Notes: a model not told the origin generated them from the sequence alone. A stretch of DNA of 23,342 nucleotides from Burkholderiales bacterium UBA4615 (GCA_002386465.1 DGIT01000050.1:1-23342); one strand, 5' to 3'. Numbered from the stretch's first letter, positions 1 to 8,460 are shown. Made by a program: numbers and translations.

Positions 1-768
1 ACTGCCTGTTGGACCTGCCAGGAAATCAGGAACCGGCGCTTGAAGTGCCGTCGGGTCGTCGGGATCAGCTCCTGCCAGCACGCCCAGCATGACGCCGCAG
101 TCGGCCGCCGTGCGGCACATGGGGCCGATATGGTCGAGCGAGGCGGCGAGCTCGAAGGCGCCATGGCGGGAGACCCGGCCCCAGGTTGGCTTGAGCCCGG
201 TCACTCCGCAGGCAGCCGACGGAAAGCGAATCGAGCCTCCGGTATCCGTGCCCAGTGAACCAAAGCACAGGCCAGCGGCAGTGGCCACACCCGACCCGCT
301 CGAGGACACACCCGTCCAGCCCTCGGCATTCCAAGGGTTCACCGGCGGCGTCACATTGGGGTGGTGGGCCGAATACGCGCCTTCGGTCATCTGAAGCTTG
401 CCAAGCAGCACTGCTCCCGCTTCGCGCAGCCTGCGCACGACCGTCGCATCAACCGCAGGCACGAAATCCCTATGAATCGTCATGCCGGCTGCAGTGGGGA
501 TGCCTGCCGTCCAGCACAGGTCCTTGACGGCGATCGGCACGCCGTGAAGTGGGCCCAGGGGCTCGCCGCTAGCCTGGCGCCGGTCGGCTTCACGCGCCTG
601 CGCCAGCGCCAACTCAGGGGTCGTGCGCGCGTAGGCATGCAAGACATGGTTAAGCGAATCGATACGGCGCAGCTGCGCCTCGGTCACCGCGACGGCAGTG
701 AGTGTCCGCTCGCGAATCAGCCGGGCCACGGTCATCAGGTCCAGCCAGGCAATCTCATCGTCAGTCAT
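1..768 (-). CDS. Amidase-signature family hydrolase (3' end outside window)
   Basis: The 256 codons visible are the N-terminal part of an amidase-signature (AS) enzyme, which hydrolyses carboxamides with a Ser-cisSer-Lys triad. The Lys is in GVPIAVKDL (K82), the cis-Ser lies in the SSSGSG segment (S155 by spacing to family members) and the nucleophile is in GTDTGGSI (S179), followed by the FPSAACG and GLKPT blocks typical of the family. AS proteins usually have about 450-500 residues, so roughly half is missing beyond position 1. The ATG at 766-768 is preceded by a purine-rich AAGAGA. No signal peptide is seen, so it is probably cytoplasmic. It follows hemH on the same strand after 72 bases and may be cotranscribed. 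The substrate is unknown; a GatA role is unlikely without gatB/gatC nearby. The family call is firm, the function is not. Confidence 0.9.
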   Translation of the reverse strand, partial: MTDDEIAWLDLMTVARLIRERTLTAVAVTEAQLRRIDSLNHVLHAYARTTPELALAQAREADRRQASGEPLGPLHGVPIAVKDLCWTAGIPTAAGMTIHRDFVPAVDATVVRRLREAGAVLLGKLQMTEGAYSAHHPNVTPPVNPWNAEGWTGVSSSGSGVATAAGLCFGSLGTDTGGSIRFPSAACGVTGLKPTWGRVSRHGAFELAASLDHIGPMCRTAADCGVMLGVLAGADPDDPTALQAPVPDFLAGPTGS

Positions 769-840
769 GCGGGTCTCTTGGATCTGGCGTGCGCTCAGAA
801 GACCGCGCACCGTTCGTGGGGAACGTCACGTGGCGGACGC

Positions 841-1953
841 TCAGTCGTTTGCGCCCAGCGCGAGCGCGCGCTCCTTGCGCTGCGCGAGCGCCGCCGTCCG
901 CTGCGTCACGTCGCCTGCAGACAGCGTCTGAACCGGCCAGCCAGCGGTCTGGCGTTCAACCAGTCCAACGAGGCAATCGATGAACGTGTCCGTTTCATTC
1001 AAGCAGGGCACATAGCGAAACTGCTCGCCTCCCGCGCCCAGGAAGGCTTCGCGCGCCTCGATGCTGATTTCTTCCAGAGTTTCCAGGCAATCAGAGACGA
1101 ACCCTGGGCACAGCACGTCGATACTGCGCACGCCGCTTCGGGCCAGCTCGATCAGCGTCGGCTCGGTATAGGGTTGCAGCCATTGCGCCTTGCCGAAGCG
1201 CGACTGGAAGGTCACGATCCATGCATCGCGCGCAAGGCCCAGGCGTTCCGCCAACAGGCGGGCCGTCGCCAGGCATTCGCAGTGATAGGGATCGCCCAGC
1301 TCCAGCGTGCGCCGGGGCACGCCATGAAAACTCATCACCAGCTTTTCGCTGCGTCCGGCCTGCGCCCACTGCTGGCGAACCTGATGAGCCAGGGCATCGA
1401 TGTAGCCCGGGTCGTCATGGAAATTTCGGACCCAGCGCAGTTCGGGCAGATTGCGCCACCCCTGCAGCACACGCGAGACTTCGTCGATGGCAGTCGCCGT
1501 GGTGGAGCCAGCGTATTGAGGGTACAGCGGCAAGACCAGAATACGCGTGGTGTTGGCGGCGCGCAGGCGTTCCAGCACAGCCGGGATGGACGGTTCACCA
1601 TAACGCATGGCGAGTTCGACATCGATGGCATGGCCGCGCGCAGCCAGCGCCTGCCTCAGGAGATCAGTCTGTCGCAGGGAGTGGGCCATGAGCGGCGAGC
1701 CCTCCGGGGTCCAGACGCTCGCGTATTTCAGGGCAGACTTGGCCGGCCGGGTATTCAGGATGATGCCGTTGAGGATCGGCCACCAGACCAGCCTGGGAAT
1801 CTCGACCACCCGAGGATCGCTCAGGAACTGCTTGAGGTAGGGTCGCAGGGCCGCGGCCGTGGGTGCGGCAGGCGTGCCCAACTGCACCAGCAGCACCGCC
1901 GTTCGTGGCGGGCTTTGATGGCTGAAGGTGGCCGGGCTACTGAATCGCTCCAT
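841..1953 (-). CDS. hemH: Ferrochelatase
   Basis: This 370-residue protein inserts Fe2+ into protoporphyrin IX, the last step of haem synthesis. Family blocks are clear: LLVQLGTP near residues 20-28, the PLYPQYAGST segment (142-151), MSFHGVP with the catalytic His (H210), VTFQSRFG (247-254) and CPGFVSDCLETLEEI (282-296), which carries the conserved Glu. Length is normal for the proteobacterial enzyme. The ATG at 1951-1953 places the conserved core at the expected distance from the N terminus. It lies 89 bases downstream of a sugar ABC permease gene on the same strand, and that gap contains an 18-bp tandem duplication. Whether hemH has its own promoter there cannot be decided from sequence. 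A second iron-related gene, fur, lies 12 kb away in the same window. Confidence 0.97.
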   Translation of the reverse strand: MERFSSPATFSHQSPPRTAVLLVQLGTPAAPTAAALRPYLKQFLSDPRVVEIPRLVWWPILNGIILNTRPAKSALKYASVWTPEGSPLMAHSLRQTDLLRQALAARGHAIDVELAMRYGEPSIPAVLERLRAANTTRILVLPLYPQYAGSTTATAIDEVSRVLQGWRNLPELRWVRNFHDDPGYIDALAHQVRQQWAQAGRSEKLVMSFHGVPRRTLELGDPYHCECLATARLLAERLGLARDAWIVTFQSRFGKAQWLQPYTEPTLIELARSGVRSIDVLCPGFVSDCLETLEEISIEAREAFLGAGGEQFRYVPCLNETDTFIDCLVGLVERQTAGWPVQTLSAGDVTQRTAALAQRKERALALGAND

Positions 1954-2012
1954 CTGTCGAGTCTACCAAGTCGGCCACCGACTGCCGTCTCAAGACCCTC
2001 GGGGATACTCAC

Positions 2013-2048
2013 GCATACGGGCCGTTATTCGCATATGGGCCGTTATTC
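2013..2048. repeat. 18-bp tandem duplication across the end of the ABC permease gene
   Basis: Two adjacent 18-base units, gcatacgggccgttattc (2013-2030) and gcatatgggccgttattc (2031-2048), differ at one base. The second unit contains the last codon and the TAA stop of the upstream permease gene, so the first unit is a non-coding copy of the gene's end. Confidence 0.9.
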
Positions 2049-2912
2049 TTTTACAGCCCCGGTCATGCCTGCGACGTAGTACTCGACAAAGAACGAATAG
2101 AACACCGCGACTGGCAGCGAGCCGAGCAGTGCGCCCGCCATCAGTGGCCCCCAATGGTAGACATCACCCTCAACCAGCTCGGTGACCACCGCCACTGGCA
2201 CGGTCTTGATTTCCGAGTCGGACACGAATGTCAGGGCGTAGATGAACTCGTTCCAGGACAACGTGAAGGCGAAGATGCCGGCTGAAATCAAACCCGGAAC
2301 CGCCAGCGGCAGGATGATCTTGACCAGGATCTGCCAGCGTGAGGCGCCGTCAATCAGTGCGCACTCCTCGAGCTCATAGGGGATCGAACGGAAATAGCCC
2401 ATCAGCAGCCAGGTGCAGAACGGGATCAGAAAGGTGGGATACGTGAAGATCAGCGCCCAGCGCGTGTTGAACAGACCGAACTTTTGCAGCACGAATGCCA
2501 GCGGGATGAACAGAATGGACGGCGGGATCAGGTAGGCCAGAAAGATCGCAAGGCCCGTGGCCTTGGCGCCCTTGAACCGCAATCGCTCAATCGCATAGGC
2601 CGCAAAGACCGCCGCAAACAGCGACGCGAACGTGGCGACCACCGAAACCACCATTGTGTTGAAGAGCCATTCGGGGTACGCGGTATCAAAGAGCAGTTTC
2701 TTGAAGTGCGCGAGCGTGGGGTTTTTCACCCAGAACGGATTGCCTTCGCGCGATAGCAACTCTTCATTGGGCTTGAAGGCGGTCACCGTCATCCAGTAGA
2801 ACGGAAATAGCAACACGAAGAGAAACAAGCCGATCGGCACGTATGCGGTCACCCAGCGATGCGCGCGGGTTTCCAGAAACGCCATGCCAGGCTGTTCAGC
2901 TGCTTTGCTCAT
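2043..2912 (-). CDS. Carbohydrate-type ABC transporter permease (MalG/UgpE-like)
   Basis: This 289-residue inner-membrane protein has about six hydrophobic segments, the first near residues 25-45, and the permease EAA loop ECALIDGASRWQILVKIILP, which docks to the ATPase. Length and the short N-terminal tail before the first membrane segment match the MalG/UgpE half of carbohydrate uptake (CUT1) importers. Its ATG overlaps the stop of the preceding permease gene by 4 bases (2909-2912), so the two are translationally coupled. It is the last gene of the importer set before hemH. The transported substrate cannot be inferred. Confidence 0.93.
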   Translation of the reverse strand: MSKAAEQPGMAFLETRAHRWVTAYVPIGLFLFVLLFPFYWMTVTAFKPNEELLSREGNPFWVKNPTLAHFKKLLFDTAYPEWLFNTMVVSVVATFASLFAAVFAAYAIERLRFKGAKATGLAIFLAYLIPPSILFIPLAFVLQKFGLFNTRWALIFTYPTFLIPFCTWLLMGYFRSIPYELEECALIDGASRWQILVKIILPLAVPGLISAGIFAFTLSWNEFIYALTFVSDSEIKTVPVAVVTELVEGDVYHWGPLMAGALLGSLPVAVFYSFFVEYYVAGMTGAVKE

Positions 2913-3814
2913 CGGTCGCCCCCTTGCTGCCAGGCCCGTCGCTGCAGACCGAAATACGAAAACATGATCGCCGCCAAAAGGAAAGGCACCATCGCCGTGG
3001 CCAGCGCTGCGCCCTCGCCCATCGCGCCACCCGAGATGGCTCGCTGGAACGACAGTGTGGCCATCAGATGGGTGGCATTGAGCGGCCCGCCTCGAGTGAG
3101 GACGTAAATCAGCTGGAAATCTGTAAAGGTGAAGAGCACCGAGAACGTCATGACCACGGCGATGATCGGTGTGAGCAAAGGCAGGGTCACGTGCCTGAAC
3201 CGCTGCCAGGCCGTTGCGCCATCGATGGAGGCGGCTTCGTACAAGGACGGCGAGATGGTCTGCAGGCCCGCCAGCAATGAAATCGCTACGAACGGGATGC
3301 CTCGCCAGACATTGGCCAGGATGGTCGAGAAGCGCGCATTCCAGGGATCACCCAGGAAATCGATATAGCGATCAATCAGACCGAGCTTCATCAGCATCCA
3401 GCTGATGACCGAAAACTGCGAGTCGTAGATCCACCAGAACGCAATGGCTGAAAGTGCGGTGGGCACGATCCAGGGCAACAGGACCACTGCCCGAAGCGCC
3501 GTCTTGAAGGGCAGGTGACGATTGAGGAGCATCGCCAGCCACAGGCCGAGCAGAAACTTCAGCACGCTGGCCACGGCGGTATAAAAAAGCGTGTTGAACA
3601 GCGCTAGCCGCGTGACGCTGTCGCCCCAGAGGAACTCGTAATTATCGAGACCGACAAACTCTCCTGCACGTCCTATCTTGGCGTCGGTGAAGCCCAGCCA
3701 GACCCCCAGCCCGAGCGGATACGTGAGAAACAGCAGCAGCAGCACCGCCGCCGGGAGCATGAAGATCATGCCCAGTGCATTGCGGCTGTTCTGGATGCGC
3801 TCAAGTACCGTCAT
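2909..3814 (-). CDS. Carbohydrate-type ABC transporter permease (MalF/UgpA-like)
   Basis: This 301-residue membrane protein has an N-terminal hydrophobic helix (about residues 13-38) and a permease EAA loop, YEAASIDGATAWQRFRHVTL, followed by further membrane segments. It resembles the UgpA/MalF side of a CUT1 importer, in the short form without the large periplasmic loop of E. coli MalF. It lies 49 bases downstream of the binding-protein gene and overlaps the partner permease by 4 bases, so the two probably form the heterodimeric channel. The substrate is unknown. Confidence 0.93.
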   Translation of the reverse strand: MTVLERIQNSRNALGMIFMLPAAVLLLLFLTYPLGLGVWLGFTDAKIGRAGEFVGLDNYEFLWGDSVTRLALFNTLFYTAVASVLKFLLGLWLAMLLNRHLPFKTALRAVVLLPWIVPTALSAIAFWWIYDSQFSVISWMLMKLGLIDRYIDFLGDPWNARFSTILANVWRGIPFVAISLLAGLQTISPSLYEAASIDGATAWQRFRHVTLPLLTPIIAVVMTFSVLFTFTDFQLIYVLTRGGPLNATHLMATLSFQRAISGGAMGEGAALATAMVPFLLAAIMFSYFGLQRRAWQQGGDR

Positions 3815-3863
3815 GGCAGGCTCGGACGAGGGTCAGGTCAGACAAATACCGACAGGCGGTGGC

Positions 3864-5186
3864 TTAGAGCTTGTAGTAGCGCTCGGCACGCTTCTGCGCG
3901 CGCTCTGCTGCTTCCTTGGGCGTTCTGGCCCCACTGGCCGCTTCGGCCACCATGTTCGGAATGATGAAGTCGGCCGCCGCGCCCGCCGAGGCGTAGCCCA
4001 GTTTGCCCTCATAGCCAGCCGGACGCATGTTCTTGGTCGCGTCACGGTAAGGCGTGTGCTTGGGATCGCTGGTCCAGATCGGGTTGGCTTCGTAGGCAGC
4101 CAGGGGCTGGGAAATATAACCGCCCGCCGCGGCCAGCCATGGATCGAACTGTTCGCGCTCCATCATGAACCGCAGGAATTCCTTCGCAGCCTTGGGGTAC
4201 TTGGTGTACTTGAAGATCATCTGGTTGAAGAACAGGTGGGCTTCAGTGGGTGAACCGACCGGGCCGATCGGGAAGGGCGCATGCTGAATATCGCTGACCA
4301 GCTCCTTGACCTTAGGATCCTGGGCATTCTTGGCTGCGTAATACACCGAAATGCCGTTGTTGGTCAGGCTGATCTGGCCATCCAGAAATGCCTTGTTGTT
4401 GTTTGGATCAAGCCAGGAGAGCGTGCCAGGGATGAAGGTGGCATACAGCTCCTTGGCATATTCGAGTGCCCGCAGTGTCTCGGGGCTGTCGATCACCACA
4501 CGATTGTTCTTGTCCACCAGCTTGCCGCCGAACGCCCACACCAGCCAGTTGCACCATCCGCTGTCGCCCGTGGCATTGCCCAGCGCGAAGCCGGCCGGCG
4601 TACCCTTTTCCTTGAGGGCCTTGCACAGCTTGAGGAAATTATCAGTGTCACGCGGAAAGCGATCGAATCCGGCCGCTTTGACGTGGCTGTCGCGATAGAC
4701 CATCATCCCGCCCGCCGTGCCCAGGGGCACCCCAATCCACTTCTTGCCGTCCGGCTTCAAGTACGCCTGGCAGGACGCATAAAAGCCGCCGTATTTGCGC
4801 CCGAGGTACTCGCACAAGTCGGTCACGTCGAGCAGCTTGTCGGGATACAGATTGGCGTCGTCGTTAGTCGACAGGATGATGTCGGGACCGCTGCCCACAT
4901 TGGCCGCCACCGCAGCCTTGGGCCTCACATCTTCCCAACCCTCGTTATCGACCCGAACCTCGATACCGGTTTTTTCGGTGAATTTCCGAACATTGACCAT
5001 GTACTGGTCGATGTCGCCCTGTACGAAACGGCTCCAGCGCAGCACGCGCAGCCGCGCGCCTTTTTCGGGGACGTTGTTCCAGGCGGCCTGCGCGTGGACG
5101 GCCGGCGCGCTCAGCAGACCCCCTGTCCCGAGGGCTGTGCCGGTCCCGGCCTTGAGCAGCGTGCGGCGAGTAGTTTCACGTGACAT
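3864..5186 (-). CDS. ABC transporter substrate-binding protein, family 1, Tat-exported
   Basis: The 440-residue protein begins with a twin-arginine leader (TRRTLLK at residues 6-12, then a small-residue hydrophobic stretch and an Ala-x-Ala cleavage region near 30-34), so it should be exported folded to the periplasm. The mature part fits the extracellular solute-binding family 1 (sugar or polyol, UgpB/MalE class) in length and in the RVLRW and WEDVRPKAAVAANVGSGPDI segments. The ATG at 5184-5186 has GGAGA seven bases upstream. It sits between the ATPase and permease genes of the same importer. Use of the Tat rather than Sec route occurs in some family members and is not exceptional. The ligand is not identifiable. 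Confidence 0.93.
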   Translation of the reverse strand: MSRETTRRTLLKAGTGTALGTGGLLSAPAVHAQAAWNNVPEKGARLRVLRWSRFVQGDIDQYMVNVRKFTEKTGIEVRVDNEGWEDVRPKAAVAANVGSGPDIILSTNDDANLYPDKLLDVTDLCEYLGRKYGGFYASCQAYLKPDGKKWIGVPLGTAGGMMVYRDSHVKAAGFDRFPRDTDNFLKLCKALKEKGTPAGFALGNATGDSGWCNWLVWAFGGKLVDKNNRVVIDSPETLRALEYAKELYATFIPGTLSWLDPNNNKAFLDGQISLTNNGISVYYAAKNAQDPKVKELVSDIQHAPFPIGPVGSPTEAHLFFNQMIFKYTKYPKAAKEFLRFMMEREQFDPWLAAAGGYISQPLAAYEANPIWTSDPKHTPYRDATKNMRPAGYEGKLGYASAGAAADFIIPNMVAEAASGARTPKEAAERAQKRAERYYKL

Positions 5187-5214
5187 GTGACGGTCTCCAT
5201 GGTGATAAGAACAG

Positions 5215-5228
5215 CCGGCTCGCGCCGG
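5215..5228 (-). promoter_or_regulatory. Small GNRA-type hairpin ahead of the binding-protein gene
   Basis: On the minus strand the gap between the ATPase and binding-protein genes contains CCGGC-GCGA-GCCGG, a perfect 5-bp stem closing a GCGA tetraloop. There is no T-run, so it is not an intrinsic terminator. It could act as an RNA stability or processing element that favours the binding protein over the ATPase, which is inference only. Confidence 0.35.
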
Positions 5229-5263
5229 TCGGGAAGACGGGACGTAGATCCCGGATGCAACAT

Positions 5264-6322
5264 TCAGGAAGCAAGACTGCGGCCGCCGTCGGCGTCAAAC
5301 ACATGCAAGGCGTCGAGTTGCGGCGCAAGCTTGAGCAGGTCACCGGGCGCCAGAGCCATGCGCTCACGCAACACCACGGTCAGGGGCTGCCCGTTCAGCG
5401 AGCACATCAGCAGCGTGTCGGCGCCGGTCGGCTCGATCACTTCAACGCGCGCCACCAGCGGACTGCCATCGGAGGGCGTCAGGTGCTCGGGACGTGAGCC
5501 CAGGAGCACAGCCTGGCCATTGCTGACCCGCAGGTTGCGACGCACCGGAATGCGGGCTGAATCGATCATGACGGCACCGTCCTGCCAGGTCCCTCTGATC
5601 AGGTTCATCGCCGGAGATCCGATGAAACCCGCCACAAACACATTGGCGGGATGGTCGTAGAGTTCCAGGGGCGAGCCGATCTGCTCGACGATGCCGTCAC
5701 GCATGACGACGATGCGATCGGCCATGGTCATGGCTTCGATCTGATCGTGCGTCACATAGATGGATGTGGTTTTCAGGCGCTGATGCAACGCCTTGATCTC
5801 GGTGCGCATCTGCACGCGCAACTTGGCATCCAGGTTGGAGAGCGGCTCATCGAACAGAAACACCTGCGGGTCGCGCACGATGGCACGGCCCATCGCCACC
5901 CGCTGGCGCTGTCCGCCCGACAGCTGGCGCGGAAACCGATCGAGGTAGGGCTCCAGGCCGAGGATGGCTGCAGCCTCATTGACGCGCCGGTCAATTTCGG
6001 ACTTCGGCTGACGGGCCAGCATGAGCGCAAAGGCCATGTTGTCGCGCACCTTCATGTGCGGGTAAAGCGCGTAGTTCTGGAAAACCATTGCAATGTCGCG
6101 CTCTTTGGGCGGCAGATCATTGACCACCCGATCGCCAATCCGGATCTCGCCTGCAGAGATCTCCTCAAGGCCCGCAATCATGCGCAACAAGGTTGACTTG
6201 CCGCAGCCCGAAGGGCCCACGAGCACGCAGAATTCGCCGTCCTGAATTTGCACGTCAACGCCATGGATGACAGCCGTTTCTCCGAACGATTTCCTGACCT
6301 GTTCGATCGACACTGATGCCAA
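5264..6322 (-). CDS. ABC transporter ATPase (UgpC/MalK-like), TTG start
   Basis: The 352-residue ATPase energises the importer encoded downstream. It has Walker A GPSGCGKST (36-44), Q-loop Q82, signature LSGGQRQR (134-141), Walker B VFLFDEP (154-160), the D-loop SNLDAKLR and the H-loop Thr-His-Asp near 191. A C-terminal TOBE/regulatory part of about 110 residues is typical of MalK/UgpC proteins. The start is TTG (6320-6322): GGAG lies seven bases upstream, and the resulting MASVSIEQV terminus matches the usual start of this subfamily; a GTG three codons further in is the alternative. The gene lies 70 bases after hrcA on the same strand. Members of this subfamily can serve several sugar importers. 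Confidence 0.94.
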   Translation of the reverse strand: MASVSIEQVRKSFGETAVIHGVDVQIQDGEFCVLVGPSGCGKSTLLRMIAGLEEISAGEIRIGDRVVNDLPPKERDIAMVFQNYALYPHMKVRDNMAFALMLARQPKSEIDRRVNEAAAILGLEPYLDRFPRQLSGGQRQRVAMGRAIVRDPQVFLFDEPLSNLDAKLRVQMRTEIKALHQRLKTTSIYVTHDQIEAMTMADRIVVMRDGIVEQIGSPLELYDHPANVFVAGFIGSPAMNLIRGTWQDGAVMIDSARIPVRRNLRVSNGQAVLLGSRPEHLTPSDGSPLVARVEVIEPTGADTLLMCSLNGQPLTVVLRERMALAPGDLLKLAPQLDALHVFDADGGRSLAS

Positions 6323-6392
6323 GGGAGTCTCCGGAACGATAGTTTTGGCGACCCGACCCGTTCGAAGCGCAGTGCAGGCGACGCAGCGCAGG

Positions 6393-7409
6393 TCAGGCGT
6401 GACTCAGCGCACTGGACACCAGCTTGGCCGTAATGTCAACGATCGGGATGACGCGCTCATACGCCATTCGGGTAGGGCCAATCACGCCAAGCGTACCCAC
6501 GACCCGCCCGTCACTTACGTAGGGCGCCACGACCACCGACAACTGATCCATCGGTACCAGTTGTGATTCACCCCCAATGAAAATCTGCACGCCCTGAGCA
6601 TGGGTGCTTGCATCAAAGAGCTGCATCAGCCCGGTTTTCTGTTCGAACATACCAAAGAGCTGGCGCAGGCGGTCCATGTTGTCGGAGAGTTCATGCACTG
6701 CAACAAGATTACGCTCGCCCGAGATCATGACGGTCTCGGACCGTTCATGTGCGGCGTCGCTGCCCGCGGCAACCGCCTGATGGAGCAATCGGGTCATGTC
6801 ATCGCGCAGGCTGACCAGGTCGTGCTGCAAGCCTTGCCGGATAGCGGAAAAGTCCTGCCCGGCAAAGTGCTGGTTAACGTAATTGGAGGCCTCGGTCAGC
6901 TCGCTCGGCGAATAGTCGCGCTCCACATGCAGGATCCGGTTTTGCACATCGCCCTCGGGCGTGACAATGATCAGCAGGACACGCCGCTCGCCCAACCGCA
7001 GGAACTCGACCTGACGAAAGCTTGAGCTGCGGCGCGGCGTCATGACCACTCCGGCAAATTGCGACAGGCTGGACAGCAGTTGGGCGGCCTGGCTCAGTAC
7101 ACGCTGGGGTTCGTCTGCAAGCAATTGGCCCTGCAGTCGCTCTGTCTGCTCAAGCTCGAGCGGCTGCACGGTGATGAGCCGATCCACAAACAGCCGGTAG
7201 CCGCGCGGAGTGGGGATGCGTCCGGCAGAGGTGTGCGGGCTTGAGATCAGACCGAGTTCTTCCAGGTCGGCCATGACGTTGCGAATGGTGGCCGCGGACA
7301 GCTCAAGCCCGGAATGGCGTGACAGCGTGCGAGAGCCCACCGGTTGGCCATCGACGATGTAACGCTCGATCAGCGTCTTGAGCAGAGTTTGGGACCGGGC
7401 ATCCAGCAT
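6393..7409 (-). CDS. hrcA: Heat-inducible transcription repressor HrcA
   Basis: HrcA represses chaperone genes (groESL, often dnaK) by binding the CIRCE inverted repeat, and its folding depends on GroEL. The 338-residue protein has the usual N-terminal winged-helix region (LLKTLIERYIVDGQPVGSRTL, then SAATIRNVMADLEELGLI) and the SPHTSAGRIPTPRGYRLFVD block, and ends with the VVGTLGVIGPTRMAYERVI segment diagnostic of the family. Length is normal. The ATG at 7407-7409 is the family start, yet no Shine-Dalgarno sequence precedes it and a strong promoter lies so close that the mRNA would be almost leaderless. No CIRCE element is seen in this window, so control of its own gene by HrcA is not supported here. 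Confidence 0.97.
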   Translation of the reverse strand: MLDARSQTLLKTLIERYIVDGQPVGSRTLSRHSGLELSAATIRNVMADLEELGLISSPHTSAGRIPTPRGYRLFVDRLITVQPLELEQTERLQGQLLADEPQRVLSQAAQLLSSLSQFAGVVMTPRRSSSFRQVEFLRLGERRVLLIIVTPEGDVQNRILHVERDYSPSELTEASNYVNQHFAGQDFSAIRQGLQHDLVSLRDDMTRLLHQAVAAGSDAAHERSETVMISGERNLVAVHELSDNMDRLRQLFGMFEQKTGLMQLFDASTHAQGVQIFIGGESQLVPMDQLSVVVAPYVSDGRVVGTLGVIGPTRMAYERVIPIVDITAKLVSSALSHA

Positions 7410-7420
7410 GATGGTGGGAT

Positions 7421-7449
7421 TTTATAAACGGATTTCGACCGAATGCCAA
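7421..7449 (-). promoter_or_regulatory. Sigma-70-type promoter for hrcA
   Basis: On the minus strand TTGGCA (7449-7444) and TATAAA (7426-7421) are separated by exactly 17 bases, each one mismatch from the sigma-70 consensus. Transcription would begin near 7414, about 5 bases before the hrcA ATG. This is the best promoter match seen in the window. Confidence 0.65.
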
Positions 7450-7459
7450 ACCTGTTTTG

Positions 7460-7473
7460 CGGATCACGATCCG
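7460..7473. promoter_or_regulatory. Inverted repeat in the hrcA-nadK divergent region
   Basis: CGGATC-AC-GATCCG is a perfect 6-bp inverted repeat with a 2-base centre, in the 157-base divergent region between hrcA and nadK and just upstream of the hrcA -35 box. It may be an operator, but it matches no motif I recognise; it is not CIRCE. Confidence 0.3.
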
Positions 7474-7566
7474 AATCCCGGTGCGGCTGACGGCAGCATA
7501 CGCCTGCTGGCCTAACACTGAAGGCCAGGCTCCAGCCTGAGCGTGATCGAAGTATGGTGAAATGCC

Positions 7567-8460
7567 ATGATGACTCCCCCGATCAGAACCGTCGCCTTAT
7601 TCGGTCGCCAGCAGTCCGATGCCGTCGCCCAGACGCTTCTGGAAATAGGCGCCTTCCTCAAACAGAGGGGGCAACGGGCCGTGTATGAACCCAGCGCCGC
7701 GCAGGCACTGGGTCGGCCCGACCTGGACACCGCCAACATGGCCGAGGTGGGCCGCGAAGCTGACCTGGCGGTCATCGTGGGCGGAGACGGCACCATGCTG
7801 GGCATCGCACGCGAACTGGCACCGCATGGTGTACCGGTAGTGGGTATCAATTTCGGACGCTTGGGCTTCATCACCGATATTCCTCTGCTGCGCTGGCAGC
7901 AGGCACTCGGCGCGGTGCTTGAGGGGCATTTCGAGGCCGAAGATCGTGCCATCCTGCGGGCCCGTATCCTGCGGGATGGCAGCCCGGTGTTCGAAGCCAG
8001 CGCCCTGAATGATGTCGTGGTCAGCCGCAGCTCACGCACGGGCATGATCGAAGTCCTGGTCCATGTGGATGGTCTTTACATGTACAGCCAACGGGCAGAT
8101 GGCCTGATCGTGGCCACCCCCACAGGCTCCACCGCCTATGCCCTGTCCTGTGACGGGCCCATCCTGCACCCCAGGCTCCAGGGGCTGGTCCTGGTACCGG
8201 TGGCACCCCAGGCGCTGTCCAACCGGCCCATCGTGCTGCCCGCAACCTCGACCATTACCATCAGCGTCACCGAGGGTCGCGAGCCACGCGTGAATTGCGA
8301 CATGCAAACTTTTGCCGACATGCAGGTCGATGACGTCCTTGAAGTCAGACGATCGGAACACAGCTGCCGCTTTCTGCACCCGGTGGGATACAGCTATTAC
8401 GCCACGCTGCGCTCCAAGCTGAACTGGCACGAGATGCCCAGCCTGGCGCCGCGCCCCTGA
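7567..8460 (+). CDS. nadK: NAD kinase
   Basis: The enzyme phosphorylates NAD+ to NADP+ in the cytoplasm. The 297-residue protein has the GGDG motif (72-75) with the catalytic Asp in VGGDGTMLGIAR, the NFGRLGFITD segment (95-104), the conserved ALND (146-149) and the TPTGSTAYALS block (184-194). Length is standard. The start codon is one of two consecutive ATG codons at 7567 and 7570, preceded by GGTGAA; this choice shifts only one residue. It diverges from hrcA and precedes recN, an order common in betaproteobacteria. Confidence 0.97.
   Translation: MMTPPIRTVALFGRQQSDAVAQTLLEIGAFLKQRGQRAVYEPSAAQALGRPDLDTANMAEVGREADLAVIVGGDGTMLGIARELAPHGVPVVGINFGRLGFITDIPLLRWQQALGAVLEGHFEAEDRAILRARILRDGSPVFEASALNDVVVSRSSRTGMIEVLVHVDGLYMYSQRADGLIVATPTGSTAYALSCDGPILHPRLQGLVLVPVAPQALSNRPIVLPATSTITISVTEGREPRVNCDMQTFADMQVDDVLEVRRSEHSCRFLHPVGYSYYATLRSKLNWHEMPSLAPRP

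Noticed and set aside
361..2079. Long plus-strand open frame antisense to hemH and the amidase
   Set aside because: It lies opposite two confidently recognised genes, has an Arg/His/Gln-rich composition typical of antisense frames in high-GC DNA and shows no domain.
7410..7566. CIRCE element for HrcA autoregulation
   Set aside because: No TTAGCACTC-N9-GAGTGCTAA match, even approximate, was found in the divergent region.
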